64,000 bases of DNA from the NCBI GenBank assembly GCA_951217055.1, contig OX578286.1, positions 11,433,050 to 11,497,049 on the forward strand, given 5' to 3'. The notes beneath the pieces were generated by a model, which was not told the DNA's origin, searched no databases, and worked only from the letters and a program-made list of their open reading frames with translations. Positions 53,516 through 64,000 of the stretch are shown here, piece by piece. How positions within the stretch are numbered: the first letter of the stretch is position 1; each line of letters starts with the position of its first letter. The translations under genes were made by a program, and so were the position numbers. Source of the DNA: Gerris lacustris (Eukaryota; Arthropoda; Insecta; Hemiptera; Gerridae).

Positions 53516-53753
53516 GGCACTTCTTTAGATTGTTACTCCCCTTATAAACAAAACAATAAGGAGTAACAATCTAAAGAAGGTGTACGGAATGTTCCTCTTT
53601 AGACTGTTACTCCCCTTATCAAAGCATGAATTCCTTTGTCCCAAAGTACATTGGAATTAACATCCTTTTGTGTTAATAGTTATTTAGTGATTCGTATATA
53701 TTAAAAAAATAAAAATAAAATAAATTGGAAAGTAAAAATCTAAAGAGGTAACC
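53516..53753 (+). mobile_element. MITE family A, copy 5
   Basis: GGCACTTCTTTAGATTGTTA at the left; the right end is more decayed (AATCTAAAGAGGTAACC). GGTGTACGGAATGTTC is intact. Confidence 0.75.
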
Positions 53754-53894
53754 TATTTAAGACATAAACGATATAACATTTAAGACATAACCCATTTAAA
53801 GTATTAAAGTGTGTGGCCATAAGCAGAAAGTTCAAATTTGAAACATAAGAACCCTACTAGAAAAAAAATATTTTACAAAGTTTTACCAAGGCGA

Positions 53895-54340
53895 AAAAAG
53901 GGGTATATTCGAGCCTAAGCCCAACTAGTACTCCTAGAAAGTTAAATTCTTAATTAAGTCCTCTCATCCATATCGAAAAAGGGAGTATTTGAGCCTAAGC
54001 CCAACTAGTACTCCTAGGAAGTTAAAATCTTAATTAGGTCCTCTTATCCACTAGGCAAAAAGGGGTATTCGAGCCTAAGCCCAACTAGTACTCCTAGGAA
54101 GTTAAAATCTTAATTAGGTCCTCTTATCCACTAGGCAAAAAGGGGTATTCGAGCCTAAGCCCAACTAGTACTCCTAGGAAGTTAAAATCTTAATTAGGTC
54201 CTCTTATCCACTAGGCAAAAAGGGGTATTCGAGCCTAAGCCCAACTAGTACTCCTAGGAAGTTAAATTCTTAATTAGGTCCTCTTATCCACTAGGCAAAA
54301 AGGGGTATTCGAGCCTAAGCCCAACTAGTACTCCTGTGAC
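53895..54340. repeat. 80-bp tandem repeat, about 5.5 copies
   Basis: Unit AGGGGTATTCGAGCCTAAGC, CCAACTAGTACTCCTAGGAA and the following 40 bp. The spacing is exactly 80 bp through the central copies, which are nearly identical; the first copy is diverged. Confidence 0.93.
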
Positions 54341-54923
54341 ATAAAATTCATAATAAAGGCAAATAAGTACCCCCTAAAAGGAAAAAAGTCCAATTGAAAA
54401 AAAAAAAAAAAAAAAAACCTTCATACCGGAACTATACCACATTTACGTAAAAAAATCATAAAAAAAGAGCCAATATTCAGTTAATAGTTATTTTTGAGGT
54501 AACAAAAATAATCTATTTGGGTCCCTAATCGGATGTAACGTAACACTTGGCTGGGGTGAACTACAAAAACTCACTTATAGCAGGAAGTGCACCACTACAA
54601 TAGGATGTAAGGTAATCACTATTTATTATTTTTTTGTGGTAGTACAAAAAAAAACTTTAATCCTACCCTCGATATCTATAAGGGAGTGATCGAAAGGTAT
54701 TTTTTACACTCAAGGGTGGTATTTTTTTTTTTTGGTTGATGGATTATAGTTTTTTTTTTTTTTAAAAAAAAAAAAAGGGGGATAAAGGCTTTAAGATCAC
54801 CGAGTTTTCTAAATAAAAAAAAGAATTATATCGATCATAATCATTTCGTAAGTGTGAGGTCGGTTGTTAGTCTTTAACTAAAAGATGTTACACCTGCGAA
54901 GCAAAATAAGTATGTATTTACAA

Positions 54924-54924
<1 letters not shown>
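54341..54924. other. unannotated AT-rich stretch
   Basis: Poly(A) at about 54399-54417 and 54763-54776; nothing else. Confidence 0.4.
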
Positions 54925-55015
<91 letters not shown>

Positions 55016-55021
55016 TATATT
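54925..55021. repeat. (TA)n microsatellite
   Basis: A TA array with one phase slip near 55008. Confidence 0.95.
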
Positions 55022-55419
55022 AACAACTGCTAGAAGTAACAGTTAAGGATAGACAAAACTATAACATATTTACCGTAACTAGGTGTCACGAGAGTAGTAA
55101 TTGATAAAGGATATATTTTTTTCAGAATTATTATTGAAGAAACAGGGTATAAGTATAGACAGATAATGCCTAACTTTTATTCTGTAGTGTATGTATCATA
55201 ACATATAATATATATGTATGTAATACATACTGGAGATACGGTTATAAATAATAGTCTTCAACATGATTACCCCAGAAACAAGGATCTTATGATCACCAAA
55301 TGGAAATTTGTTGGTAGGCTTCTCAAAGCACTCTCAGATCCTTCGTAGATGACAAATACATTCTTATTTCTCACAAATTTCTCCATGCAGCTTCTGATAA
55401 TATTCGAAGCCTTCCTATT
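55022..55419. other. unannotated stretch
   Basis: No gene recognised; 55255-55420 is less AT-rich. Confidence 0.4.
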
Positions 55420-55681
55420 CCTTATTTCAATCCAATAACTTGGATTACACCATCCTATTCCTCATTCCAATCCACTGCCTCGGATTACACCTTCCTACTC
55501 CTCATTCCAATCTACTAACTTGGATTACACCTTCCTATTCCTCATTCCAATCCACTGCCTCGGATTACACCTTCCTACTCCTCATTCCAATCTACTAACT
55601 TGGATTACACCTTCCTATTCCTCATTCCAGTCCACTGCCTTGGATTACACCTTCCTATTCCTCATTCCAGTCCACTAACTA
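55420..55681. repeat. 40-bp minisatellite, about 6.5 units
   Basis: Unit TTGGATTACACCTTCCTATT plus CCTCATTCCAATCCACTAAC. Alternation of CTGCCTCGG and CTAACTTGG variants indicates an 80-bp dimer. Confidence 0.92.
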
Positions 55682-55859
55682 TATATATATATATATATTT
55701 AGAAGTATTCACCTGACTTTCAAGTAATTTGATAGTTTGTCCAAGAACAAAAAAAATACTAAAGATTCCTAAATAGGAATACTAGTAGGTCCTAAATTAA
55801 TTTCCTCCTTCTGAACACATTCAATAATGAATAAAAATATTGGGTACGCATTCTCTGAC

Positions 55860-55990
55860 ACGCAAAATTAATTATTACCAAAATTGGTCCACTAGTTTCG
55901 GCTCTACACGCCTGCCCAGACGACAGAAATTCTTTTTAATAACAACCAATTATATGGGTCATAATTAAACCTGTAAATTTATCAAATTTA
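55860..55990 (-). repeat. family S, diverged fragment
   Basis: TTTCGGCTCTACACGCCTGC and CAGACGACAGAAATTC correspond to the GGCTCCACGCGTCTGCACAG part of family S. Confidence 0.6.
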
Positions 55991-56027
55991 TTTGGGCTAC
56001 CACACATACTTTATCTCTTTTCTCTCT

Positions 56028-56030
<3 letters not shown>

Positions 56031-56100
<70 letters not shown>
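56031..56100. repeat. (TA)n microsatellite after a CT run
   Basis: TCTCTTTTCTCTCTCTT and then a TA array. Confidence 0.95.
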
Positions 56101-56105
<5 letters not shown>

Positions 56106-56971
56106 ATACGAATATGAGAAAGAAAAAACACATAAATATAAAATTCATATAAGGGTAGAGGAATGCGTCAATATTTTTATTTTGCTGCATGTTCAGCAAT
56201 TATAATTCAATTTTTAAAAAAAGAAAAAATAATATGATATATTTTGCAACCACTTATTAAATCTTCATACTCTTCAAAGAGACAAATTCCGACGAACAGA
56301 AGAAAGAAGAAAAAAACCCGAATTCTTATAACATCAAGGAAAAGATTCAATAATTAAAAAATGAAATTAAAATCATACGCGGAGGATGATAAAGTTTATG
56401 ATACTTTTTGTTTCTTTGTTAAAGAAACCGCTTATACTTCATGATTTTTTTTGTTTAACAGTCCCATTGTTCTTCTACATGGAATTATAAGTGCCAAATG
56501 TTCTTGAAAAAATAAAAAATAATTTAGACACGCCCCTTAATCAATTATGTTTTTTGAAAAGAGTTTTAATGTCTTTCAAGAATCGAGGACATCTGTTCAT
56601 AGAATTAATTAAACAGTTATGAAAAACGCAGGTAATGAATTTATGAAATTATAATTTTTTCCCCTTTATATTTCAATAAATATTTTTGGTCTGCTTGTGT
56701 TTTTGGTTATTTTTTAATCAATATTATTGTTATTTATTGTTATATTGATTTTTTAACTAAAATCATCGGACCCGCTTTTATAACATTTAGGTGGAAACCG
56801 CTGTGAAATCAAGAGTTAAAATTAATTTCTTGATCTCGCCACTATACAGAGCGTAAAACGATTAAATCCATGGAAATAGTTTTTTTTCTAAAATTGAATA
56901 ATTTTATATACTAAAATATGAGAATGCAAAAAAAAAAAAAAAAAAAAAGTGGTGTCGCGGGACACCCGTTA
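56101..56971. other. unannotated AT-rich stretch
   Basis: Poly(A) of about 22 bases near 56928-56948; nothing else. Confidence 0.4.
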
Positions 56972-57846
56972 GAAATGAAGTTCCTTACGCTTTTTATTAA
57001 GTATAAATTATAAAATCACACTGCTAAGTATTCGATGCTAACTACTTATACATGGGGGAGTTAGAAAAAAAGAAAAATTAAAAGTAACGAACTAATTGTG
57101 CTTAGCAGAGTTAAGGAAACATTAAAAGAAAAGCATTTTTTTTTTTATCAATCAAGCGAGCGTCTTGCGACAAATATATATTGAGTATTAAGAAAATAGT
57201 TAATCTTAATGAGTTGATACTTAAAGAGGACGATTGTAGTTCAGAGGCTTGTAGTAAGGGAACAGGCCTATTTCCTAACCCTCACACCTACTCCATTTAA
57301 AGTATAAAATATATCACATCACTAAACAAAAACTTCTGCTTGTATAAGGTTGAAATTTCCTTTACATGCCTGTTTCAATTGTACTTTAGACGATGTTTAT
57401 TTTTATTAAAATTGTTATGTTAGAACGTAAGATAGCTGTAAAAACGTAGTTTTCTCTATTTTAAACGTTTAGGTCCGCTTTGATGTTTCTAGCGAACTTT
57501 AACACTTAACAAAGCGGTGTCAGTATTGGTTTTACTAAAACAAATTATTTAAAAACGTTGTTTGTCTCATTAAATAGATGAAGGTAGAATTTTTTCCTGT
57601 CCTAAAATTCTAATTTTACATTTGAAGCTAGTGTTGTTCGAGCTTTGCGCGCGAACGCTTGGGCGGATAACGTAGTGTAACGAACTTGTCCTGGGCATTG
57701 GTAAAATGAACATGTATACTAAATTTCAACTAAATTGGTTAAATTTTACTCAAGTTATTGACATCGGACGATTTTTGTGACGGTCTTTTTTTCAGATTTA
57801 CTTCCGGGATCCAGACTCTGTGACGTGCTAAAGGAACTTTGTTCCG
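56972..57846 (+). mobile_element. family F, copy 3
   Basis: Starts GAAATGAAGTTCCTTACG and ends AAGGAACTTTGTTCC, the family-F inverted ends with two changes. Body phrases CTAACTACTTATACATGG, CGTAAGATAGCTGTAAAAAC, GCGCGAACGCTTGGGCGG and CTGGGCATTGGTAAAATGAA are shared with copies 1 and 2. Confidence 0.75.
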
Positions 57847-58324
57847 AAAAAAAGTGATCGTTAGAACCTTAGAATTTGAATTGTTTTGTTGAAACTTCGT
57901 CTTAAAAGCTTGTGAAAATCTACAATAAATCAAATTTTACAAAGTAACAGGAATAAAAAAAAGAGAATAATATGATACAGAAGAAAATGTATTACACTAA
58001 AAATAATAAATTTAATCAAATTTGTCAAAATAAGGAACTACGTCACACAACAAAAGCAAAGATTTTTCAAACATGGTATCACACCCTTTAAAATATGACA
58101 AAACATTTTATTAAAAAAGGTTTTTACTTTGTAGTATAAAGACATTGACAAAATAAGGATCATGTTAGGGGTCAAGTAAAATACAAAACCCTAAAAGGAG
58201 CAAAAAAGCATAAATCCAACATCTCAATAAAATTCCCTTTTGTATGTTTTGACGATTTGAACAAAAAAAAAAGATTTTTTTTGTTAAGGGATTTTAGATA
58301 AAAATACTTTGGTAAAGGGCTTTT

Positions 58325-58330
<6 letters not shown>
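57847..58330. other. unannotated AT-rich stretch
   Basis: Nothing recognised. Confidence 0.4.

Positions 58331-58403
<73 letters not shown>
58331..58403. repeat. (TA)n microsatellite
   Basis: An uninterrupted TA array. Confidence 0.95.
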
Positions 58404-58406
<3 letters not shown>

Positions 58407-59378
58407 ACAGGAAGTGTGTTTCCTCATTGTTCAAAAATTTGACAGTGAAAAAGTACGAAAAAAAAAAAATCAAAAGGGTGTGACATAACGACAATAAAAA
58501 CCATTATGAATAAGACGGACAAGTAAAAAGGGTGGGCTTTTAATAAGATTGCGGTACCTGAAGAAAAAGGTATCGTTAGTACCCTTAAAAAAAAAAAAAT
58601 CAAGGGTTAGAACTTTTAAGTCAAGTACATCATAATACCTCTAAAAGAAACCCTACTTCTTTCGTAAAAGGAACTTAATAGTTGAAAAAAAGTTGTGTAA
58701 CCTTCAAAAGAATGTTGTTTCCTTTTGATAGAGAAGAAGGGCATGAAGTGAATGAAGAAGGTCGAGAAGGAGTTCAAAAGGGTGAAGTTTTGTAGGGTAC
58801 AAAAGTTGAGGTTTTAGGGGTAAAGTTATGGTTTCAATAAGGATCTTTGGAAAGTTGTCGATACCTGGATGTCTTGAGTACCTATTATTGGATTGGACAA
58901 AAGTTTATTCGGTTTTAAAAACAAACATTGCTTTTGTGTTCTTTGTTAATATAAAGGTAGTTTTCTTCAAAGGCGATCAACTGCTGGGTACTTAAAGGTA
59001 AGAGATATTTTTCCTATTGGTAAGTATATAATAAGGGGAGAAATCTAAAAAAAAAATTATTTTTTTTTGGTAAGAAGTTAATTTACTGAAATTGAAAATA
59101 TATTTCCTTAATATTTTGCTTGAACTTTTGCCTGAACACAATTATTCCGTTAAGTGTTTTTCTAGTTTTCATAGCGTCTTTTATATCTACTCAAGTATAT
59201 ATTCTACTATAATAGTATATATTATTTAAAGTATCTATATACACTGGATACAGTACATAGTACATGGAGATACTATATAGAAAATATCAGAGAGGGGCAA
59301 GCAAGAGCTCAATAAGAGCCGTATTTAAATATAAACATCAAACAAGTACTACATATAAACTTTTACACAAACTCTTAA
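58404..59378. other. purine-rich unannotated stretch
   Basis: 58600-58860 is strongly purine-biased on the plus strand (many GAAGAAGG and AAAAGGGT phrases). No ORF or repeat recognised. Confidence 0.4.
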
Positions 59379-60007
59379 GGTGCGTCCATACTATTATATG
59401 CTGATCGGCACCATTCGGCTTGAGCCGATCTGCACAGCCGAATTAATGAGGATTGGAAGAGCCGATCGGCCTTGTCGACGCATCTAAAATGTACAGCCAA
59501 CCCGAACTGTGCCGAATCCAACCCGAATCAGGTCGATCCCGATCAAAGATAAAGAAAACCGAACTTAAGTCGCTGAATGACATGTCGTTCCTGTACTCCA
59601 AATTCAACTTATCCACCTCATCTAGTAGTAAGTCTTTCATAAATTCGCTGGCTCTGTACTCTCTTCTACCAATGAGAATACTAATCTCCGAGGGCCAAAA
59701 ATAAAGATGTTCAATGGCAACTGCTGAAAAATAATCTTCTTCATCACTCATCATTAACACTCTTCATTGAGCAGAGCAGAAACAAAACTACTCTGCAAAG
59801 CCATATTAAATGTTCCAGTAATGGACAGGAAATCATTCTCCAAATTGGAGACTACTATGGCACCTCAAATAGAAAAAGTTGCGGTTGGTTTGGCACCGAT
59901 TGGGACACTACTAAAGCAATGAGGACGATATGCCGACCCGAACGTACCGAACTAAAGATGCCACCCGGCACAGGCTGATCGGCATCTTCCTGCATAGTGC
60001 GAACCCT
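59379..60007 (-). mobile_element. PIF/Harbinger-like non-autonomous element
   Basis: The left end GGTGCGTCCATACT and the inverted right end (GGTTCGCACTATGC on minus) are imperfect terminal repeats. Both are followed by a subterminal ATGCYGATCRGC. Several GCCGATCGGC-type motifs lie near both ends. The minus strand carries the start of a HARBI1-like nuclease (59443-59760) that runs into the terminus. TAA precedes the left end, but the right flank lacks a matching TAA, so the duplication is not proven. Confidence 0.5.
59443..59760 (-). pseudogene. HARBI1-like transposase N-terminal fragment
   Basis: 105 codons from ATG (MLMMSDEEDYFSAVA). Residues about 33-72 (REYRASEFMKDLLLDEV, then RNDMSFSDLSSVF) follow the pattern at the N-terminus of PIF/Harbinger nucleases: an acidic start, a short helix, then R-x-x-MS-x-x-x-F. 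Residues after about 75 are translated terminal-repeat sequence (repeated SSG/SGW), so the DDE catalytic domain has been deleted. It cannot be an active nuclease. Based on pattern only. Confidence 0.4.
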
Positions 60008-60513
60008 CTTTATGGTCAATGCAGCGTCCATAAAAATCGACTCTAGTCTTACGGCTGCAGCACATTGTTCAATTTTCAATCCCGTAACCAATCAGTTAAG
60101 AACCAGATTTAATGAAGATCCTTGTAGCAATCTTCTATTCGCAGGAGGTACTTCAATTTTAAGAGGAATGGCTGCATTTATAAATAGAAATCTACTGGAA
60201 GACCGTCAATGAGCACTGAAGTTGTAAAGCAGGTAAGGGAAAATTTTAAGTCACAAGGGTTTCCCATATCGAACATTTATAATTCTGAGTATCTGTGATA
60301 ACTTTTTAGTTAGTTTTTTCTATTTACATTTTTTTAAAGTTATTAAGCCTAATTGGCTGAACTGAAAGAGATAATACGGTTGAGAATAACTTGGCGGCAT
60401 AATTTTGCTTGATGTATTTTCAGTTAAGAGATTATATCCCTTTGTCAAACAGTATATTTGTATGATTTATACATTTGAAAAATTATATGTATGATTTGTA
60501 CATAGGAGAATTG
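60008..60513 (+). other. exon-like open stretch next to the Harbinger-like element, unassigned
   Basis: 60015-60210 stays open in one plus frame with balanced composition (LRTRFNEDPCSNLLFAGGTS) and no TA-rich bias. Shortly after, CAATGAGCACTGAAGTTGTA is followed by CAG|GTAAGG, a good donor. I do not recognise the protein, and the left edge is cut by the mobile element. It may be a broken exon or chance. Confidence 0.3.
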
Positions 60514-60906
60514 ATATCCCTTATTCAAAAAATACGTTGGAGAGAGTTGATATCCCTTTGTCAAAGAATACGTTGGAGAGAGTTGATATCCCTTTGTCAA
60601 AAAATACGTTGGAGTGACTTGATATCCCTTTGTCAAAGAATACGTTGGAATAAGTTGATATCCCTTAGTCAAAGAATACATTGGAATGAGTTGATATCGC
60701 TTTATCAAAAAATACGTTGGAGTGAGTTGATATCCCTTTGTCAAAGAATACGTTGGAGAGAGTTGATATAGCTTTATCAAAAAATACGTTGGAGTGAGTT
60801 GATATCCCTTTGTCAAAGAATACGTTGGAGAGAGTTGATATCCCTTTATCAAAAAATACGTTGGAGTGAGTTGATATCCCTTAGTCAAAAAATACGTTGG
60901 AGAGAG
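60514..60906. repeat. 36-bp minisatellite, about 11 units
   Basis: Unit TTGATATCCCTTTGTCAAAG plus AATACGTTGGAGAGAG. At 36 bp (12 codons) it stays in frame, giving repetitive open frames (LISLCQRIRWRE on plus, TKGYQLSPTYSL on minus). TTGATATCCCTTTGTCAA is itself nearly palindromic. No gene. Confidence 0.94.
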
Positions 60907-61771
60907 GCCCCACCCATTTTTTTAATAAACCGCCTCATATTCTTCAGTTTTACTAAGACGTTAAACCTCACCTTAACCTCCTAATTACAAGTCATTGTTA
61001 CGAGCCTTTAAAAATACCAAGTACAGCTTGTCACTTTTTAATGTCACTATGCCATTTTAAACTAGAACTTATACAAGACGAGAATTGAATATCAATCTCG
61101 AAGTTATTTTGAACTTAAACAATCTTAAAGTTATACATTTATATAAATCTATCCTTGACATATCGAGTTTAAGTCATAAAGAAACTATTCGACTGACATT
61201 AGCTGACTTAGTCAAAAATCCTCCTAGAGAACCTATTTTACAAGGTATTATCTGACAGGCTGACAGGTTTAATGACAGTAAAGCCCAACACAGACAAGAA
61301 AACAATGACCTTTAAAAGTCTTTAATGGAATGAATCGATTATATTGTTGTACATAGTTCAAATTTAATGGATACTTAAATAGTAATTACACTTATGCATT
61401 AATGGTTTTTTCGTTTACATCTTAGTAGCGTATAGGATTTAGATATGGGTAATGTTTATGAGCTTAATTCTTGTTTGAAATAATAGCCATACAATTAATC
61501 TGAGAATGAACATAGTTTATCACTGAGATATATGTATTACTTGTTTCAAAGTGAATAAAATTACAATTAATTAGTGTTTATATGGCAAATGTTAGATATA
61601 TATTATAGAAACTAGTTATGTATCTGTATTATAAATAGTTCAATGATAATAATCAAGCTTGTGGGTGTATTTGCTAGTAAATGTCGGTAGGAAAAATCTT
61701 TCCGAAACAATTTTATTCAAATTCGACTTCACAGCTTCTTTTTTGAAATAATTTGAATAAGTAACCCATAA
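60907..61771. other. unannotated AT-rich stretch
   Basis: Nothing recognised. Confidence 0.4.
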
Positions 61772-62020
61772 AGGGACAAACTAACATCAACTTGATTTTC
61801 GGTCTACTAACTAATATTGTACTTCGAATCATAAAAATCACATAGTCCACCATAATTGTCAGGACATGACTGCTCTCCATCTGTTTGTTGTTTTCAAATG
61901 CCTTTTGCCAAGCTATGTCTCGTAGATGAACTTAGCCGACCACATCTATTCTTAAAAGACACTAAAAGATTTGCTTGTATACAAAATTCTAGCTTTATGT
62001 TAGACACATCTCCTGGCATA
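61772..62020. mobile_element. foldback element, right arm only
   Basis: GACAAACTAACATCAACTTG through TCTCCTGGCATA matches one arm of the foldback element, with a ~17-bp deletion near the end. The left arm is missing. Confidence 0.8.
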
Positions 62021-62084
62021 GTAATGTCAGGACCTTTTACAACCTATTTTTGTCAAATTTATTTAATTTGCCCCCCGGTTTTTT

Positions 62085-62545
62085 TTTGCCAAAACAATTA
62101 AATTTGATTTGTTGCATGAATTAAAGTATCAATTTAGCAAGATTTAAGAAGCCCAGATGGTTGAAATTAATCTGGAGCAATGCGGGATACTTTCGACAAA
62201 CCATCCAAATTTCATAAAAATCAGATGAGTACTTTTGAAGATATAGGTGTAAATAAATGTATGTTTGTGCGCATGTGGGAGAGAAACAAATGGGCGCAGA
62301 TAGATTAAACTTATATGGAATAAAATATTGGCTAATTATGACTTGCCATCACAATTTCTTATATGATAGTTCACAAAAAGTGTGAACGGATCAATATAAT
62401 GGCAGACCGACAAGACAGTCTCGAGACCAAAAATGTTTCCTGATGTCTGAAAAGGATTACTGTAGATGCAATGGGTGACATAAAAACATTTAGTTCTACA
62501 GAACCATCGCGTAACTTCCGTTATCGAAGGTAGCGGAAATTAAAC
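62085..62545 (+). repeat. family B, copy 8
   Basis: From a TTGCATGAATTAAAGTATCA start through GTGCGCATGTGGGAGAG and GATGTCTGAAA to a decayed hairpin (TTCCGTTATCGAAGGTAGCG). Confidence 0.75.
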
Positions 62546-62961
62546 GAATTAGGTAACGGTAACAAAATTTTTTTGTGAAATACAACATAGCCATCTAAAA
62601 TAGCGAGCATTTTGAATGTTCAAAAATTCAAACGTTGGAAACAACTTCAACTTGGAATGTAAAGGTACAAAATATTGAAACGAACAAATTTCAAAATCAA
62701 CGTTAACGTGAACATGAACTGATTTTTGAGAAAATTGAACACGGAAATTTTAAAATTATGTCAAATTTCTTTTTTTTTTTTTTCTTTTTTTTTTAAAAAA
62801 TCGAATAAACTATGGTTTTTCTGTTACCTAATTCTTCTTGTGGGCAAAGTAGGGTAGAGCAGTTAGTTATGTTTGCGGTAAAACTTAATGCGGGTAGTAT
62901 CGGATAGATTATTCTAAAGAATTATTTGTAAAAGACACCAATTTGTGAGAGACACCAAGGG
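62546..62961. other. unannotated AT-rich stretch
   Basis: Poly(T) near 62770-62795; nothing else. Confidence 0.4.
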
Positions 62962-63011
62962 ATGTGCCACGTAAGCGTGACACATAGGAACTGTTCCAAC
63001 ATTAGACTATA

Positions 63012-63095
63012 CGTCACAAAGATGTTGGCTCGGCATTACGCTATGTCCTGCATCGTTTCGTCGCTTCCGAATCATCAGGGGCCCGACGATGCCCA
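63012..63095 (-). other. hammerhead-like motif, degraded
   Basis: Minus strand: CUGAUGA (exact), U, a 3-bp stem UCG/CGA around GAAG, C, then GAAACGAUGC. GCATCGT and ACGATGC enclose it as a 7-bp inverted repeat. The expected palindromic ACGU after GAA is ACGA here, so an active fold is unlikely. Confidence 0.4.
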
Positions 63096-63108
63096 CCCAA
63101 CTCTGGAC

Positions 63109-63315
<207 letters not shown>

Positions 63316-63580
63316 ACAACTCGAAATCTGTAACTTTTTATTTCTTTGTCCTCTAGGGAGGTATTTTTGACTTTTTAAACAACAAATATACCTCCGTAGC
63401 GAACAAAAATATACAGACCTCTCCAGCGATCAATTTCATTCAAAAACACCTCTTTAGAGACCATACCTCTTTTAAGGCCAAAATTATGTAAAAATAGCTC
63501 CGTGGCGACCATACCTCCGTTAAAGCCAAAATAATATAAAAATACCTCCTAAAAGGCCATTCTTATTTGGAGCCAATTAC
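63316..63580. repeat. irregular tandem repeat of ACCTCCGTAGCGAAC-like phrases
   Basis: Seven or so diverged copies of a phrase (ACCTCCGTAGCGAAC, ACCTCTCCAGCGATC, ACCTCTTTAGAGACC, GCTCCGTGGCGACC) at uneven spacing of 30-50 bp. It continues the loop sequence of the adjacent inverted repeat. Confidence 0.65.
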
Positions 63581-64000
63581 TTCTTTCTTGATTGCATCTT
63601 ATTTAATTATTGTAAAAGTTATTTTATTCTGAGCTTATGTATGGACAAAAGTATACATTATAGTTGTATACATAGCACAGTAATGTATTGCTTTTCCTTT
63701 TACATTGGAATTAAATCTATATCTCTCAATGAACTACTGCAGCCATTAGTTTTTATATTTATGATACTACTAAAAAAACTATTTAATACCTACTATAGCT
63801 TTGATCCTAGGTTATTATTTAAAAAAATATATTCTATAGTGTTAAAGCATTCGAGTTTAAGGAAATTTTTGTAACATCCAATTCATTGAATTTTTAAAAT
63901 TCGAAATTAGTTAATAAATAGTTTTGATAATAAAATTGTTTTTGAGTTAATATAACCGATTACTTTTTAAAACGATTAAAGATTTATGGTTTAGCTGAAG
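63581..64000. other. unannotated AT-rich stretch
   Basis: Nothing recognised. Confidence 0.4.

Noticed and set aside
59855..60212. Opposing 78- and 71-codon frames as genes
   Set aside because: The minus frame runs across the Harbinger-like terminus into neighbouring DNA. The plus frame starts at a GTG inside the element. Only the part beyond 60015 could be host exon, and it is unidentified.
60445..60984. 147- and 98-codon repetitive frames on opposite strands
   Set aside because: The 36-bp minisatellite keeps frame by length; peptides are perfect 12-residue repeats with no other sequence.

Overview
This window is AT-rich, non-coding-dominated animal nuclear DNA. The signs are a jockey-clade LINE reverse transcriptase, Helitron, Penelope-like, Tc1/mariner-type and PIF/Harbinger-type remnants, fifteen or so long (TA)n microsatellites, GT/AG-bounded exon-like sequence and tRNA-like Pol III boxes. 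An arthropod, most likely an insect, fits the repeat mix; I cannot name the species. There are no operons, ribosome binding sites or CRISPR arrays. No complete host gene is visible. The only protein-like sequences are one long RT frame (about 10.3-11.9 kb, minus), a 139-codon Penelope-type endonuclease remnant (28.5-28.9 kb, minus), a decayed helix-turn-helix transposase fragment (24.9-25.1 kb), a short HARBI1-like 5' fragment (59.4-59.8 kb, minus) and one well-framed candidate host exon (34157-34283, minus).

Layout. 0-8 kb: a MITE copy, a family-B dispersed repeat, a nested palindromic element with 14-bp flanking repeats, and an inverted-arm element. 8.9-13.1 kb: a 118-bp satellite, the 5'-truncated LINE with its poly(A) tail and target duplication, then a 17-bp minisatellite. 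13-20 kb: family-B copy, two (TA)n arrays, a second MITE copy, then a TA-flanked MITE (family C) split by a 2.4-kb tandem Helitron. 20-27 kb: foldback element, tandem repeats, and a family-B copy split by a three-unit tandem insertion. 28-36 kb: Penelope-like remnant with inverted arms, family F and S repeats, the empty-site copy of family C, and the candidate exon. 36-46 kb: minisatellites, tRNA-like sequences, head-to-head family-B copies and a second foldback element. 46-64 kb: more inverted-arm elements, MITEs, minisatellites, (TA)n arrays and a Harbinger-like MITE.

The most interesting signal is a set of elements whose two arms are inverted, each arm ending outward in a hammerhead-ribozyme-like core: CUGANGA-like segment, short stem II, GAA, a palindromic AUAU or AUAUAU, one H nucleotide, then a short helix back to the segment before the core. 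Three elements have two arms each (6.7-7.15, 28.24-29.1 and 48.14-48.49 kb), with a solo arm at 47.3 kb and degraded relatives at 29.24 and 63.04 kb. One encloses a Penelope-like ORF remnant, which ties the motif to that retroelement class. The second strongest signal is the tandem Helitron: its exact empty target site is preserved in a paralogous MITE 15 kb away in the same window.

All family names used here (A, B, C, E, F, R, S, T, V, W) are local labels. Boundaries of dispersed repeats come from comparing copies by eye and are good to about 10-20 bases unless stated otherwise.
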